NCBI GenBank assembly: GCA_034104265.1
Contig: JAXEEE010000019.1
Span: 1-53,225, forward strand
Length of the DNA: 53,225 nt
From: UBA11524 sp034104265
GTDB lineage: Bacteria > Bacillota > Clostridia > Christensenellales > Aristaeellaceae
Reading direction: 5' to 3'
The translations under genes were made by a program, and so were the position numbers. The notes beneath the pieces are model-generated. The model was not told the origin of the DNA, searched no databases, and was given only the letters and a program-made list of their open reading frames with translations. Below are positions 8,113-16,236 of the stretch, piece by piece; the first letter of the stretch is position 1, and every line of letters begins with the position of its first letter.

Positions 8113-8553
8113 TCAGTCCGTCAGAGGCAACGCCATTTCCGCGCTGCCGTGATTGATTTCCCCCGTGGGGCGGAAGCCCAGCCGCTCGTACAGGCGGCGG
8201 GCGCGATGGTTCCCCGGGGCGCAGTCCAGCTGCAGACGGTCGTACTTGCCGCTGGCCTTCGCACGGCGGATGACCTCCTCCACCGCTGCCCTGCCGTAGC
8301 CGTGCCCCGTGTACTCCTCCGGGAGCATGATCCGCCAGATCATCAGCGTCCGCTCATCCTCCTCCAGCAGGAGGAAGCCAACCGGCGTTTCCTCCGCATA
8401 GATGGCGCAGGGGAACACGTCGCCGTTGTCCCTGTAGAGCCAGCACTGGGCCAGCGACACGCTGTTGGGCGCGACGAAGCCCTCGCCCTCCGGCCGCTTC
8501 ATGGCGATGATGGCGTCAAAGTTGTCCTCGGTGATGGCCCGCAGCGTGACCAT
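8113..8553 (-). CDS. GNAT-family N-acetyltransferase
   Basis: A 146-residue acetyl-CoA-dependent transferase. The acetyl-CoA loop is GHGYGRAAV at about residues 84-92 and the C-terminal motif is NHRARRLYERLGF, as in polyamine or small-amine acetyltransferases. GAAGGAG precedes the start. It lies 15 bp after the GH127 gene and shares its transcript, ending at the terminator at 8063. The substrate is unknown. Confidence 0.85.
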   Translation of the reverse strand: MVTLRAITEDNFDAIIAMKRPEGEGFVAPNSVSLAQCWLYRDNGDVFPCAIYAEETPVGFLLLEEDERTLMIWRIMLPEEYTGHGYGRAAVEEVIRRAKASGKYDRLQLDCAPGNHRARRLYERLGFRPTGEINHGSAEMALPLTD

Positions 8554-8568
8554 GCAATTGCTCCTTCC

Positions 8569-10605
8569 TTACCGGGCGGGGAGCCACACCCGCATCTCCC
8601 CCTCGCCCCGATTGGCCCAGGCGTAGTAGGGAATCATGGTCAGGGTGAAGGGCTCTTCCTCCTCGGGCTGCCATTCGGCGTAGAGGCCGCCCTGCGTCCT
8701 CGGCTTCACCCGGGCGGCGGGCACCTTCAGCAGCACCGCGTCATGGCCGAAGACATCGCTGTGCACCGTTTCCACCGCGCCCATGGCCGCCGGATGCAGC
8801 CGCACAAGATGCAGATCCGCGCTGTTGTCCGCCTCCTCCGCGCAGTAGGTGATGGGACCGCGGGTCAGCGCCACCCGGCCGGCGTCCTCCCGCACGCGGC
8901 TGTCAGCAGCCATCACCTTCACCCGCATGGGCAGCGTCAGGGTCACGGTATCGCCCGTGCGCCACAGGCCCGTCAGATAGACGTAGCCGTCGCGCACGGC
9001 GCGTTCCTTGCCGGGGCAGTCCACCCGGGGATCGTCGCACCAGCCGGGCAGGCGGAAGGCCAGGGTACCCTGCGCCTCGCCCGCCTCCACCGTCACGCGG
9101 ACATTGCCCTCCCAGGGCATGGCGGAATCCACCCGCAATTTCACGTCCTGCCCCGCCAGCTTCGCGCGCACCGTGCCGCCCACGTACAGGTGGGTGTAGA
9201 GGGTATCCTCCCCCACGGTGTAGACGTAGGAGGGCAGGCTGCTCACCAGCCGGGCGATGTTGGGCGGGCAGCAGGCGCAGCCGAACCACTTCTGCCGCAC
9301 GGGCTTGACGTGCTGCAGCCGCTGATCCTGATGGCAGTTCTCCGGCACGACCTCCAGGGGGTTGACGTAGAAGAAGCTCTTGCCGTCCAGGGCCATGCCC
9401 GCCAGCACCGTGTTGTACAGGGCCTGCTCCATCACGTCAGCATAGCGGCTGTCGGGGCGCATTTGCAGCATCCGCCGGGCGAAGAACACCAGGCCGATGG
9501 CCGCGCAGGTCTCGGAGTAGGCTGCATCGTTGGGCAGATCGTAGGGGAAGGTGAAGGCCTCCCCGTGCACGGTGGAACCCACGCCGCCGGTGATGTAGCG
9601 CTGCTTCTCCATGGCGCTCTGCCACAGCCGCTCGCAGGCCGCCTCCAGGCCTTCGTCCCCGGTGAGCCGCGCCATGTCCGCCATGCCGGAATACAGGTAC
9701 ATGGCCCGCACCGCATGGCCCTCGGCCTCCTGCTGCTCCCGCACGGGCTTATCCGCCTGATAATAGACGTACTTCTCAGGCTTCTCCTGCTGGGGTTTTT
9801 CACCCCGGGCCACACGGCGGGCGTTGTCCTCCCGGGCGAAGTAATGCGGCAGGGTGCCCCGGGCGTCAATGAAATAGCCGGCCAGCTGCCGGTACTTCTC
9901 GCAGCCGGTGACCTCGCTCAGGCGGAGCAGCGCCATCTCGGCGATCTCATGGCCGGGATAGCCGTGGCACTTGCCCTCCTCCGGGCCGAAGCGGTTCGCC
10001 ACGCAGTCGGCGTAGCGGCAGGCCACCTGCAGCAGCTGATCCTTGCCGGTGGCCTGGTAGTAGGCCACCGCCGCCTCCGCCAGATGGCCCAGGCAGTACA
10101 GCTCATGGTGATCCTTCAGGTTGGTAAAGGCCTTGTCCACCCCGTGAAGGATGTAGTAGGTGTCCAGGTAGCCGTCGGGCATCTGGGCCCGGGCAATCAC
10201 GTCGATGGCCTCGTCCGCCACCTGCTCCAGCTTTTCGTCCGGGTGCTGGGCCAGGGAATAGGCCACCGCCTCGATCCACTTGTAGAAGTCCGAATCCTGG
10301 AATACAAAGCCGTAAAAGCTGTCCGGATCAGGCTGCTCGCCCTCCTCCGGAAGAATCTGAAAGCCCCGGGGCGTGACGGAAGGCGCTGGCATGTTGGTCT
10401 CCCGGATGCGGGTGACCAGGCGCGCCGCGGCGCGGAAATTGTGCATGCACCAGCTGGGCTCCGCGTCGGGAACGCGGTCATTGAGCGCCTCCCACTGGTA
10501 TGGAATAACCTCCCTGCGCACCAGCTCCATCTCCCGCTGCCAGAACGCGTCCGTCACCGTCACATCCGTGACCGCCACAGGCGTGGAAAACCGTTTCTGT
10601 TCCAT
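8569..10605 (-). CDS. GH127 family beta-L-arabinofuranosidase
   Basis: A 678-residue (alpha/alpha)6-barrel glycosidase of the GH127 (HypBA1, former DUF1680) type. The zinc-cysteine active site known for the family is complete: E365 and C367 in SETCAAIG, and C445/C446 in CACCPPN. These enzymes remove terminal beta-L-arabinofuranose from plant glycans, which fits the nearby pectinases. The ATG at 10605 was chosen over one 27 bases upstream because AGGAGGAGGAC precedes it. No signal peptide is visible. Confidence 0.92.
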   Translation of the reverse strand: MEQKRFSTPVAVTDVTVTDAFWQREMELVRREVIPYQWEALNDRVPDAEPSWCMHNFRAAARLVTRIRETNMPAPSVTPRGFQILPEEGEQPDPDSFYGFVFQDSDFYKWIEAVAYSLAQHPDEKLEQVADEAIDVIARAQMPDGYLDTYYILHGVDKAFTNLKDHHELYCLGHLAEAAVAYYQATGKDQLLQVACRYADCVANRFGPEEGKCHGYPGHEIAEMALLRLSEVTGCEKYRQLAGYFIDARGTLPHYFAREDNARRVARGEKPQQEKPEKYVYYQADKPVREQQEAEGHAVRAMYLYSGMADMARLTGDEGLEAACERLWQSAMEKQRYITGGVGSTVHGEAFTFPYDLPNDAAYSETCAAIGLVFFARRMLQMRPDSRYADVMEQALYNTVLAGMALDGKSFFYVNPLEVVPENCHQDQRLQHVKPVRQKWFGCACCPPNIARLVSSLPSYVYTVGEDTLYTHLYVGGTVRAKLAGQDVKLRVDSAMPWEGNVRVTVEAGEAQGTLAFRLPGWCDDPRVDCPGKERAVRDGYVYLTGLWRTGDTVTLTLPMRVKVMAADSRVREDAGRVALTRGPITYCAEEADNSADLHLVRLHPAAMGAVETVHSDVFGHDAVLLKVPAARVKPRTQGGLYAEWQPEEEEPFTLTMIPYYAWANRGEGEMRVWLPAR

Positions 10606-10697
10606 TTGATTGTCCTCCTCCTGCATAGCCATGCTGGTGAAATTCGCCGTCCGCCGCGCTTTCCCTGCCCGGCTCGACCCTTTTCCCTGACAGAAAT

Positions 10698-10741
10698 GGA
10701 AAAGGGCCGCTTTCCTGCCCTGACGGCGGGAGCAGCGGCCC
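10698..10741 (-). terminator. Terminator of the 82-aa gene
   Basis: AGCGGCCC (10734-10741) pairs with GGGCCGCT (10704-10711). On minus this is followed by TTTTCC. The loop contains a second small stem. Confidence 0.65.
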
Positions 10742-10757
10742 CTGCAATGCGCACTTT

Positions 10758-11006
10758 TTACTGGAAATACCCGTTCACATCAGCCTTGTCGTTGTACTGC
10801 TTGCGGACATGGAGAATCACGGAGCCGTCCGCTTCCTCCGTTTCGCCGGTGATCTGGTACCTGGTGCGGGTCCGCTCCAGGGTCTGCCGGTAATGCGCAA
10901 TCTCGTCCCTGTTCAGCCTGAGCGCCTGCTCCCGGGTGTAGCCGGCCTCGGGCTTCTGGGAGAAGACCAGGGTCTGATAGATGCACGCAGCCTTCACTCG
11001 CTTCAT
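10758..11006 (-). CDS. Conserved small hypothetical protein (82 aa)
   Basis: The start at 11006 is fixed by AAAGGAGGTGGGACG directly upstream; the frame remains open to 11288 but that extension is Cys/Gly/Ala-rich and not protein-like. The 82-residue product is basic, with an N-terminal beta strand (KAACIYQTLVFS), a helical middle rich in Arg and a strand-like HVRKQY near the end. No membrane segment. I cannot assign a function. It is a single-gene unit with its own terminator. Confidence 0.7.
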   Translation of the reverse strand: MKRVKAACIYQTLVFSQKPEAGYTREQALRLNRDEIAHYRQTLERTRTRYQITGETEEADGSVILHVRKQYNDKADVNGYFQ

Positions 11007-11258
11007 CGTCCCACCTCCTTTGAGCCTGGCCGCAGCGGCAGCGCAGCACGGCCCCGGTATGCACAGAGACGGTCGAGCGAAACCTCCCGGTTTGACGCTG
11101 CAGCGGCTGCCGCCGCTTGCGCCAGGCTGACAGGCGCTCTGATGGCAACACAGATTTGCACCCTGATGATACCACATCCGGCGGAAAAATGCATGCCTCC
11201 CGCCCGAAAAAAAGTCCGCCCCGCTCCTTTCCGGCAGAAAAACGCCCGATTTTCCATC

Positions 11259-11288
11259 TTGAATTTTGGCCGGATTTTGTGTTATCAT
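11259..11288 (+). promoter_or_regulatory. Promoter of the MATE leader
   Basis: TTGAAT (11259-11264) followed after 17-18 bp by TTATCA/TATCAT (11282-11288). The predicted start near 11295 places the whole 11308 hairpin inside the leader. Confidence 0.55.
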
Positions 11289-11307
11289 CCTAAGTGTCGA
11301 GCGGCAG

Positions 11308-11343
11308 AAGCGTAAGTCCAGATGATGGACTTGCGCTTTTTTT
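11308..11343 (+). promoter_or_regulatory. Intrinsic terminator inside the leader of the MATE gene (attenuator candidate)
   Basis: A 13-bp stem (11308-11320 with 11326-11338, one G-U pair) with a 5-base loop is followed by TTTTTTT (11337-11343). The MATE start is only 26 bp downstream and no other plus-strand gene lies upstream before 4436. No promoter fits between the hairpin and the gene, so MATE expression appears to need readthrough. Confidence 0.6.
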
Positions 11344-11368
11344 CATGTTCAAGAGGAAGGAGATACCC

Positions 11369-12775
11369 ATGGAACACACCAGTCAGAATTACCTCGCAAC
11401 CGATAAGCTGGGCAGCCTGATGCGCCGGTACGCCGTGCCCTGCATCATCTCGCTCCTGGTGGGCGCGCTGTACAACATTGTCGATCAGATTTTCATTGCC
11501 AACGCCAGCTATCTCGGATCCTTCGGCAACGCGGCCAACGGCGTGGTCTTCCCGCTGACGGTGGTGGCCCTGGCCATCGCCGTGATGATCGGCGACGGCT
11601 GCTGCGCCTTCGTCAGCCTGTGCCTGGGCAAGCGCGAGCCCCAGGAGGCTACCCGCAGCGTGGGCAACGCCATCGTCATGACCGTGGCCTCCAGCCTGGT
11701 GCTGACCGCCGTCTACCTGATCTTCGGCGATGCGCTGATCGCCATGTTCGGCGGCACCGTCAATGAGGAAACCTACCGCCTGTCCCAGGAATACCTGTTC
11801 TTCATCAGCCTGGGCGTGCCCTTCTACATGTTCGGCCAGGCCATGAACCCCGTCATCCGCTCCGACGGCAACCCCCGCTTCGCCATGGTCGCCACCCTGT
11901 CCGGCGCCATCACCAACATCATCCTGGATCCCATCATGATTTTCCTCTTCCACTGGGGCATGATGGGCGCGGCTGTGGCCACGGTCATCGGCCAGATCGT
12001 CACCGCCGTATTGTCCATCTGGTACCTGGCCCATGCGCGGATCATCAAGCCCGCCCGCGGGGATTTCCGCCTGCGCCGCCGCACCATGGCCCGGACGCTG
12101 TCCCTGGTCATCTGCAGCTTCCTGTCGCAGATCTCCCTGGTGGCAGCCATGGCCGCCATCAACAACATGATCCGCTACTGGGGCGCGCTGGATCCCATCT
12201 TCGGCCAGGAACAGTTCGCGCAGATCCCCATGGCGGTGGTGAGCATCGTGATGAAGTTCTTCCAGATCGTCATCTCCATCGTGGTGGGCATGGCCGCCGG
12301 CTGCATCCCGATTGTGGGCTTCAACATGGGCGCGGGGCTGAAGAGGCGCGTAAAGCAACTGTTCACCCTGCTGCTGATCTCCGAGGCCTGCGTGGGCGCG
12401 GTGGCGCTGATCATCGTGGAATGCTTCCCCCAGTACCTCATCGCCATCTTCGGCGCGGCCAACGAGAGCGTCTACTACACGCAGTTCGCCATCAAGTCCT
12501 TCCGGGTCTATCTGTGCATGGTGATTTTCGCCTGCGTGAACAAGGCGGCCTTCATTTTCCTCCAGGCCATAGGCAAGGCGGCTGCCTCCACGGCCCTGTC
12601 CATGATCCGCGAGATCCTCTTCGGCGTGGGCTTCGCGCTGCTGCTGCCCCAGTTCTTCGGGCTGGACGGCGTGCTGTACTCCATGCCCGTGTCCGACGCG
12701 CTGACCATGATCGTCTCCGCTGTGGTGATCGTCATGTCCTACAGGCAGCTCTCCGAAGCGCCTGCCAGGGCCTGA
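11369..12775 (+). CDS. MATE-family efflux transporter
   Basis: A 468-residue protein with about twelve transmembrane helices in two homologous halves, as in cation-coupled multidrug and toxin extrusion exporters. N-terminal features typical of the family are SLLVGALYNIVDQIFI and the later PVIRSDGNPRFAM. The ATG at 11369 has AAGGAGAT upstream; a GTG at 11294 lies within the leader hairpin and is rejected. The substrate is unknown. It is monocistronic, with a strong terminator behind. Confidence 0.93.
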   Translation: MEHTSQNYLATDKLGSLMRRYAVPCIISLLVGALYNIVDQIFIANASYLGSFGNAANGVVFPLTVVALAIAVMIGDGCCAFVSLCLGKREPQEATRSVGNAIVMTVASSLVLTAVYLIFGDALIAMFGGTVNEETYRLSQEYLFFISLGVPFYMFGQAMNPVIRSDGNPRFAMVATLSGAITNIILDPIMIFLFHWGMMGAAVATVIGQIVTAVLSIWYLAHARIIKPARGDFRLRRRTMARTLSLVICSFLSQISLVAAMAAINNMIRYWGALDPIFGQEQFAQIPMAVVSIVMKFFQIVISIVVGMAAGCIPIVGFNMGAGLKRRVKQLFTLLLISEACVGAVALIIVECFPQYLIAIFGAANESVYYTQFAIKSFRVYLCMVIFACVNKAAFIFLQAIGKAAASTALSMIREILFGVGFALLLPQFFGLDGVLYSMPVSDALTMIVSAVVIVMSYRQLSEAPARA

Positions 12776-12793
12776 TTCCTTCTCCACCGTGCC

Positions 12794-12830
12794 GCCCCCG
12801 GGACGCATGCTGTTCCCGGGGGCGCCTTTT
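12794..12830 (+). terminator. Terminator of the MATE gene
   Basis: GCCCCCGGGA (12794-12803) pairs with TCCCGGGGGC (12814-12823) and is followed by GCCTTTT. Confidence 0.8.
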
Positions 12831-13137
12831 CTGCCCGGAAAGCATCCGGTTCATCTGCAATACTTCTTATGGACGTATTGCGTTGAACAGGGATGTTATA
12901 GAATGCAGAATAGATTGTATTTCTTGATTTTGTCCTGATCATTATGCGAAAATTGTTGTTTCATCCCCTCGACATTGTATCAATAATATGATATATTTGA
13001 ATTATCCTCAGGACCACTTTTCTTACTTCCAGGCCATTCGCTCCGACCGTCCGACCAGCACCTCCGTTTTCCCCCGGCAATGCTTCCATAAGAACACCCT
13101 GTTTTACGGCCGGATCCCATCGTCAAAAGTGGAAAGG
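12831..13137 (+). promoter_or_regulatory. AT-rich upstream region of spo0A with promoter and possible 0A box
   Basis: This 300-bp gene-free stretch is clearly richer in A and T than its surroundings. TCGACA (12969-12974), a 17-bp spacer and TATATT (12992-12997) form a possible promoter. The -35 overlaps CTCGACA (12968-12974), whose complement TGTCGAG matches six of seven bases of the Spo0A box TGTCGAA. Together this suggests an autoregulated promoter, as known for spo0A in other endospore formers. Confidence 0.45.
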
Positions 13138-13929
13138 ATGATCCCTCTGGAATCTATACGCATCATCGTCGCCGATGACGCGCCCAGTCAGCGAAAGCAG
13201 CTGGTCAGCGCGTTAGCCCCGAACGATCGAATCTCCGTTGTCGGCGAGGCCAGCGATGGCATGGAAGCACTGTCGCTGCTCGCAACGCTCCATCCCCAGG
13301 TGCTGGTCTGCGACATGGTGATGCCCAGAATGGACGGCTTCGCGCTGCTGGAGTACCTGGCGGGCTTGCCCGGGCATGACAGGCCATGCTTCATTGCACA
13401 AACGGCGCTGGGCAGGGACGACTTCATCATGCGCGCCATCAGCCTGGGCGCCGCCTACTACATGCTCAAGCCCATCAACATTGATCAGCTGGTGGAGCAA
13501 ATCATCTGCGCGGCGGGCGCAGGCCCCATGCCCGTCTCCCCCAGGATGGCCGCTCATCCTGAGGAACACGGTCAGGAGCGGTTGGAGAAATACGTCACCA
13601 GCCTGCTGCTGCAGATCGGCATCCCCGCCCACATGAATGGCTACAAGTATCTGCGTCAGGCCATTCTGACCGTCCTGGCCCATCCCGACGTGCTGGACTG
13701 CGTGTCCCAGTCTCTGTATCCCGCCATCGCGGAGGCCTGCGACACCACCCCCAGCAGGGTGGAGCGCTCCATCCGCCACGCCATCACTGTCACGTGGGAG
13801 CGGGCCGGAAGCGCAATCTTCAACAAGATTCTCGGCCGGTATGCCAGCGGCTGCGGCGAGAAGCCCACCAACTGCGAGTTTATCGCGCTGATGACGGAGC
13901 GAATCCGCATCCATCTCTCCCGCCGATAA
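13138..13929 (+). CDS. spo0A: Stage 0 sporulation protein A
   Basis: A 263-residue protein, about the usual Spo0A length. The receiver domain has D13/D14, phosphoacceptor D59 (LVCDMVMPRMDG) and K111. A linker of about 25 residues leads to the Spo0A-specific C-terminal DNA-binding domain, recognisable by GIPAHMNGYKYLRQAI, TTPSRVERSIRHAI and KPTNCEFIALM. Spo0A is the master regulator of entry into sporulation. The start is uncertain: the ATG at 13138 directly abuts GGAAAGG, while the upstream ATG at 12988 falls in the predicted promoter. A non-ATG start a few codons later is also possible. Confidence 0.93.
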   Translation: MIPLESIRIIVADDAPSQRKQLVSALAPNDRISVVGEASDGMEALSLLATLHPQVLVCDMVMPRMDGFALLEYLAGLPGHDRPCFIAQTALGRDDFIMRAISLGAAYYMLKPINIDQLVEQIICAAGAGPMPVSPRMAAHPEEHGQERLEKYVTSLLLQIGIPAHMNGYKYLRQAILTVLAHPDVLDCVSQSLYPAIAEACDTTPSRVERSIRHAITVTWERAGSAIFNKILGRYASGCGEKPTNCEFIALMTERIRIHLSRR

Positions 13930-13936
13930 ACGCAAA

Positions 13937-13990
13937 GGACGCGGCGTATCCTCTTTCCCGGCGCCATGCCGGGGCGGATACGCCGCGTCC
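13937..13990. terminator. Long hairpin between convergent spo0A and XRE genes
   Basis: A 15-bp perfect stem, 13937-13951 with 13976-13990, is flanked by AAA on the left and CTTTCTCT on the right. It probably terminates both converging transcripts. Confidence 0.7.
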
Positions 13991-13999
13991 CTTTCTCTG

Positions 14000-14980
14000 T
14001 CAGCCCTGCCGCCTGCTCCGGGCAGTCAGCCAGGCCTCCACCCCGCCGAAGAGCACGCCGGCCACCACCCAGACAATCCAGCTGTGCTTCCAGTCATTGG
14101 TGATGAAGCTGTAGCCCAGGAAGATTGCCGTCACCGCGCACCAGTAGATGGCGGTAATGGGGCTGGCCGCCGCCTTCTTCTGGGGCCGGGTGTAGTCGCC
14201 CTCCTCCAGGAGCTTGCAGTAGCTGGCGTTGATCATGCCGCTGGTAATGAACAGGTACACCGCCGCCGCCACCAGCGCCAGCAGCAGGCACACGGTGGCG
14301 ATCACCGCCAGGGCGCTGTCCGTCAGCATGGAAACCGTCACCAGGGGAATCACACCCAGGATGCACAGGCACACGCCGATGACGCTGCAGCGGACGTAGG
14401 TGTCCCGGTAGGCGTTCTGCCGCTCCCGCACCATGCCGCTCACGCCGTATTCCGTATCGATGGCCGCCTCGTCCAGGTATTCGTAGGGCTTGCTTTTCGC
14501 GCCGGTGAGGATGAAGGTGGCCACCGCCGCCGTCACCATCAGCAGCAGGATCATCAGCCCCAGGGCCGCTGCCACGTTCTCGCCGATGGGCAGGGTCTGC
14601 GTTTCGCTCAGCGCCGCCAGCAGCATCAGCGGAATGGGCGACAGGATGCACGCCGTCGTCGCCAGGGCGATGCGGGGCGCCGCGGCTTCCTTCACCTGCA
14701 GGAAGGCCTGGGCCTCCGCCATGGTCACCCGCCGGGCCAGGGTATCGCCCTCCGCCTCCTGGGCCTGGGGCGCGTCCTCCTCCTGCTCATCCTTCAGTAA
14801 ATAGTCCGTGCTGACCCCGAACAGCCGGCTCATGGCCAGCACCCGCTCCAGATCGGGGATGGACTGCGCGCCCTCCCACTTGCTCACCGCCTGCCGGGAT
14901 ACCCCCAGCTTCTCCGCCAGCTCCTCCTGGCTCCAACCACTCTTCTTGCGCAGCTGAATGATCTTGTCCGCCAGTATCAT
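14000..14980 (-). CDS. XRE-family regulator with a multi-pass membrane domain
   Basis: Residues 1-62 form a Cro/CI-type helix-turn-helix with the classic WSQEELAEKLGVSRQAVSKWE. After a short acidic linker the rest (about 105-325) holds six hydrophobic helices arranged in pairs. This membrane-tethered XRE layout is common in Firmicutes; the ligand is unknown. The start at 14980 has GGGAGGAACATGCC upstream; the longer frame to 15055 has no ribosome site. It is convergent with spo0A, and no co-transcribed partner is evident. Confidence 0.87.
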   Translation of the reverse strand: MILADKIIQLRKKSGWSQEELAEKLGVSRQAVSKWEGAQSIPDLERVLAMSRLFGVSTDYLLKDEQEEDAPQAQEAEGDTLARRVTMAEAQAFLQVKEAAAPRIALATTACILSPIPLMLLAALSETQTLPIGENVAAALGLMILLLMVTAAVATFILTGAKSKPYEYLDEAAIDTEYGVSGMVRERQNAYRDTYVRCSVIGVCLCILGVIPLVTVSMLTDSALAVIATVCLLLALVAAAVYLFITSGMINASYCKLLEEGDYTRPQKKAAASPITAIYWCAVTAIFLGYSFITNDWKHSWIVWVVAGVLFGGVEAWLTARSRRQG

Positions 14981-15137
14981 GGCATGTTCCTCCCTGTCAT
15001 GCATTGGCCCCTCGGCCTGGGTTGATGATAGCCCAAAAGAGCGGTGGCAGACCACCTATCCGAGCTGGAAATGTGTCAACCGGCGGTTGCGGAGGCGGAT
15101 TTTCCACCAAAATCCGACGAAAATGCCCCTTTGGGCC

Positions 15138-15878
15138 TCATTCGAGGGGGATGCTGTCCTCCTCGTCGCACACGGGGTACAGCTGGCCGTCGGTGATCAC
15201 ATACGCCTCGCCGAACAGCTCCGCGCCCTCGTCATCCACCATGATGTAGCTGCCGTCCACCAGGGCATAGAACACGTTGTCGAAGCTGTCGCCATAGGTG
15301 ATGTCCTCGAACAGCCGCTGCCCGTCCAGGATGTTGTCCTTCACCTTCTGGTAGTGGGGCAGGACGTTGATCCACGTCAGACCCAGGCCGGGGATCCACC
15401 GCTGATAGTCCGGATCCACGGACTCCCCCGCCTCCTCCGGCTGGGCATAGACCACATCGGCGCAGTTCATGGTGCCCGCGCTGATGCCCATGACCACCCC
15501 GTCGAAGTCCTGGATCAATTCCCGCAGCGACAACTGCTGGAAGAAGGCGTTCTCCGTGGGCACATGGCCCCCCGCCAGGATGATCAGACCGCAGCCCTCC
15601 ATCATGTCCGGCAGATCCCCGGCATTGCGGCTGTCCACCACGGTCAGGCTTTCCAGGGGCATGTCGTGATAGGCGAAGCACCCGGCGAAGGTGGCGGCCA
15701 TCTCATCGTTCATGGCGAAATTGTCCGGGTCGGCGGCGATGATCAGCCCCCGGGTACCGGGCTCCACGCAGGCCTGCAGGTTCTCCACAAAGCCGTTGCG
15801 CACATCAAAGATACAGGGCAGGTCAACCCCCTCGGGCACGTCGTCGTCGCAGGGGCTGCTGGTGAGAAACAGAACCAT
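15138..15878 (-). CDS. Peptidase E-like (S51 family) protein
   Basis: A 246-residue class-I glutamine-amidotransferase-fold protein. GISAGTMN holds the nucleophile Ser in the GxSAG elbow of S51 peptidases (aspartyl dipeptidase, cyanophycinase). AGGHVPTEN is the usual Gly-rich oxyanion loop and the C-terminal half has a conserved DGSYI segment. No signal peptide is visible. The likely role is hydrolysis of small peptides with acidic residues, inferred from the family. It is a single gene; GAGGAG lies somewhat far (about 12 bases) upstream of the ATG. Confidence 0.85.
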   Translation of the reverse strand: MVLFLTSSPCDDDVPEGVDLPCIFDVRNGFVENLQACVEPGTRGLIIAADPDNFAMNDEMAATFAGCFAYHDMPLESLTVVDSRNAGDLPDMMEGCGLIILAGGHVPTENAFFQQLSLRELIQDFDGVVMGISAGTMNCADVVYAQPEEAGESVDPDYQRWIPGLGLTWINVLPHYQKVKDNILDGQRLFEDITYGDSFDNVFYALVDGSYIMVDDEGAELFGEAYVITDGQLYPVCDEEDSIPLE

Positions 15879-15961
15879 CCTACATGCATCTCCTCATTCA
15901 TGAATTGGCATACCCGGTTGATTCGACGCACTTTGGCTTTTCCCTGCCGCAGCGCGCACCC

Positions 15962-15990
15962 TTGAATCCGGGGAAAAATGGTGCTACAAT
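15962..15990 (+). promoter_or_regulatory. Promoter of the small acidic ORF
   Basis: TTGAAT (15962-15967), 17-bp spacer, TACAAT (15985-15990), about 72 bp before the ATG at 16062. Confidence 0.65.
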
Positions 15991-16061
15991 GCGCTTATCA
16001 GCCATAGAATAGGCAGCGGGGTACGCCGGAGCCCCGTACATCACAGGAAGGAGGCGCAGCC

Positions 16062-16214
16062 ATGCGCATCAGCAGGGAGGATCCCCGTCCCCGGGCGGAG
16101 CAGGAATGGAGCGACCGCATTCCCGACCCCGAGGAGGACGACGACGCGCCCAGCCCCTACGAGCCCACCTACCGCGACGGCGCGCTGAAGAACGAGTGCT
16201 GGCGGGAGGAATAA
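16062..16214 (+). CDS. Small acidic protein (50 aa)
   Basis: A 50-codon frame with an excellent ribosome site (AGGAAGGAGG, 6-7 bases before the ATG) and a promoter upstream. The product is strongly acidic in the middle (PDPEEDDDAP), contains several Pro and three aromatic residues, and has a single Cys near the end (NECWREE). No signal or membrane segment. It precedes a membrane-anchored gene by 22 bp, probably on the same transcript. Function unknown. Confidence 0.6.
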   Translation: MRISREDPRPRAEQEWSDRIPDPEEDDDAPSPYEPTYRDGALKNECWREE

Positions 16215-16236
16215 TCCCGCCGCGGAAAGGATGCCC

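Noticed and set aside
6616..10893. A very long open frame on plus opposite the pectin genes (1425 codons)
   Set aside because: It is the antisense shadow of three clear enzyme genes in GC-rich DNA; the translation is His/Ala/Gly/Pro-rich and has no ribosome site.
15095..15115. Hairpin CGGATTTT/AAAATCCG downstream of the S51 peptidase gene as its terminator
   Set aside because: The stem is real, but no T run follows on minus, so termination is not well supported.
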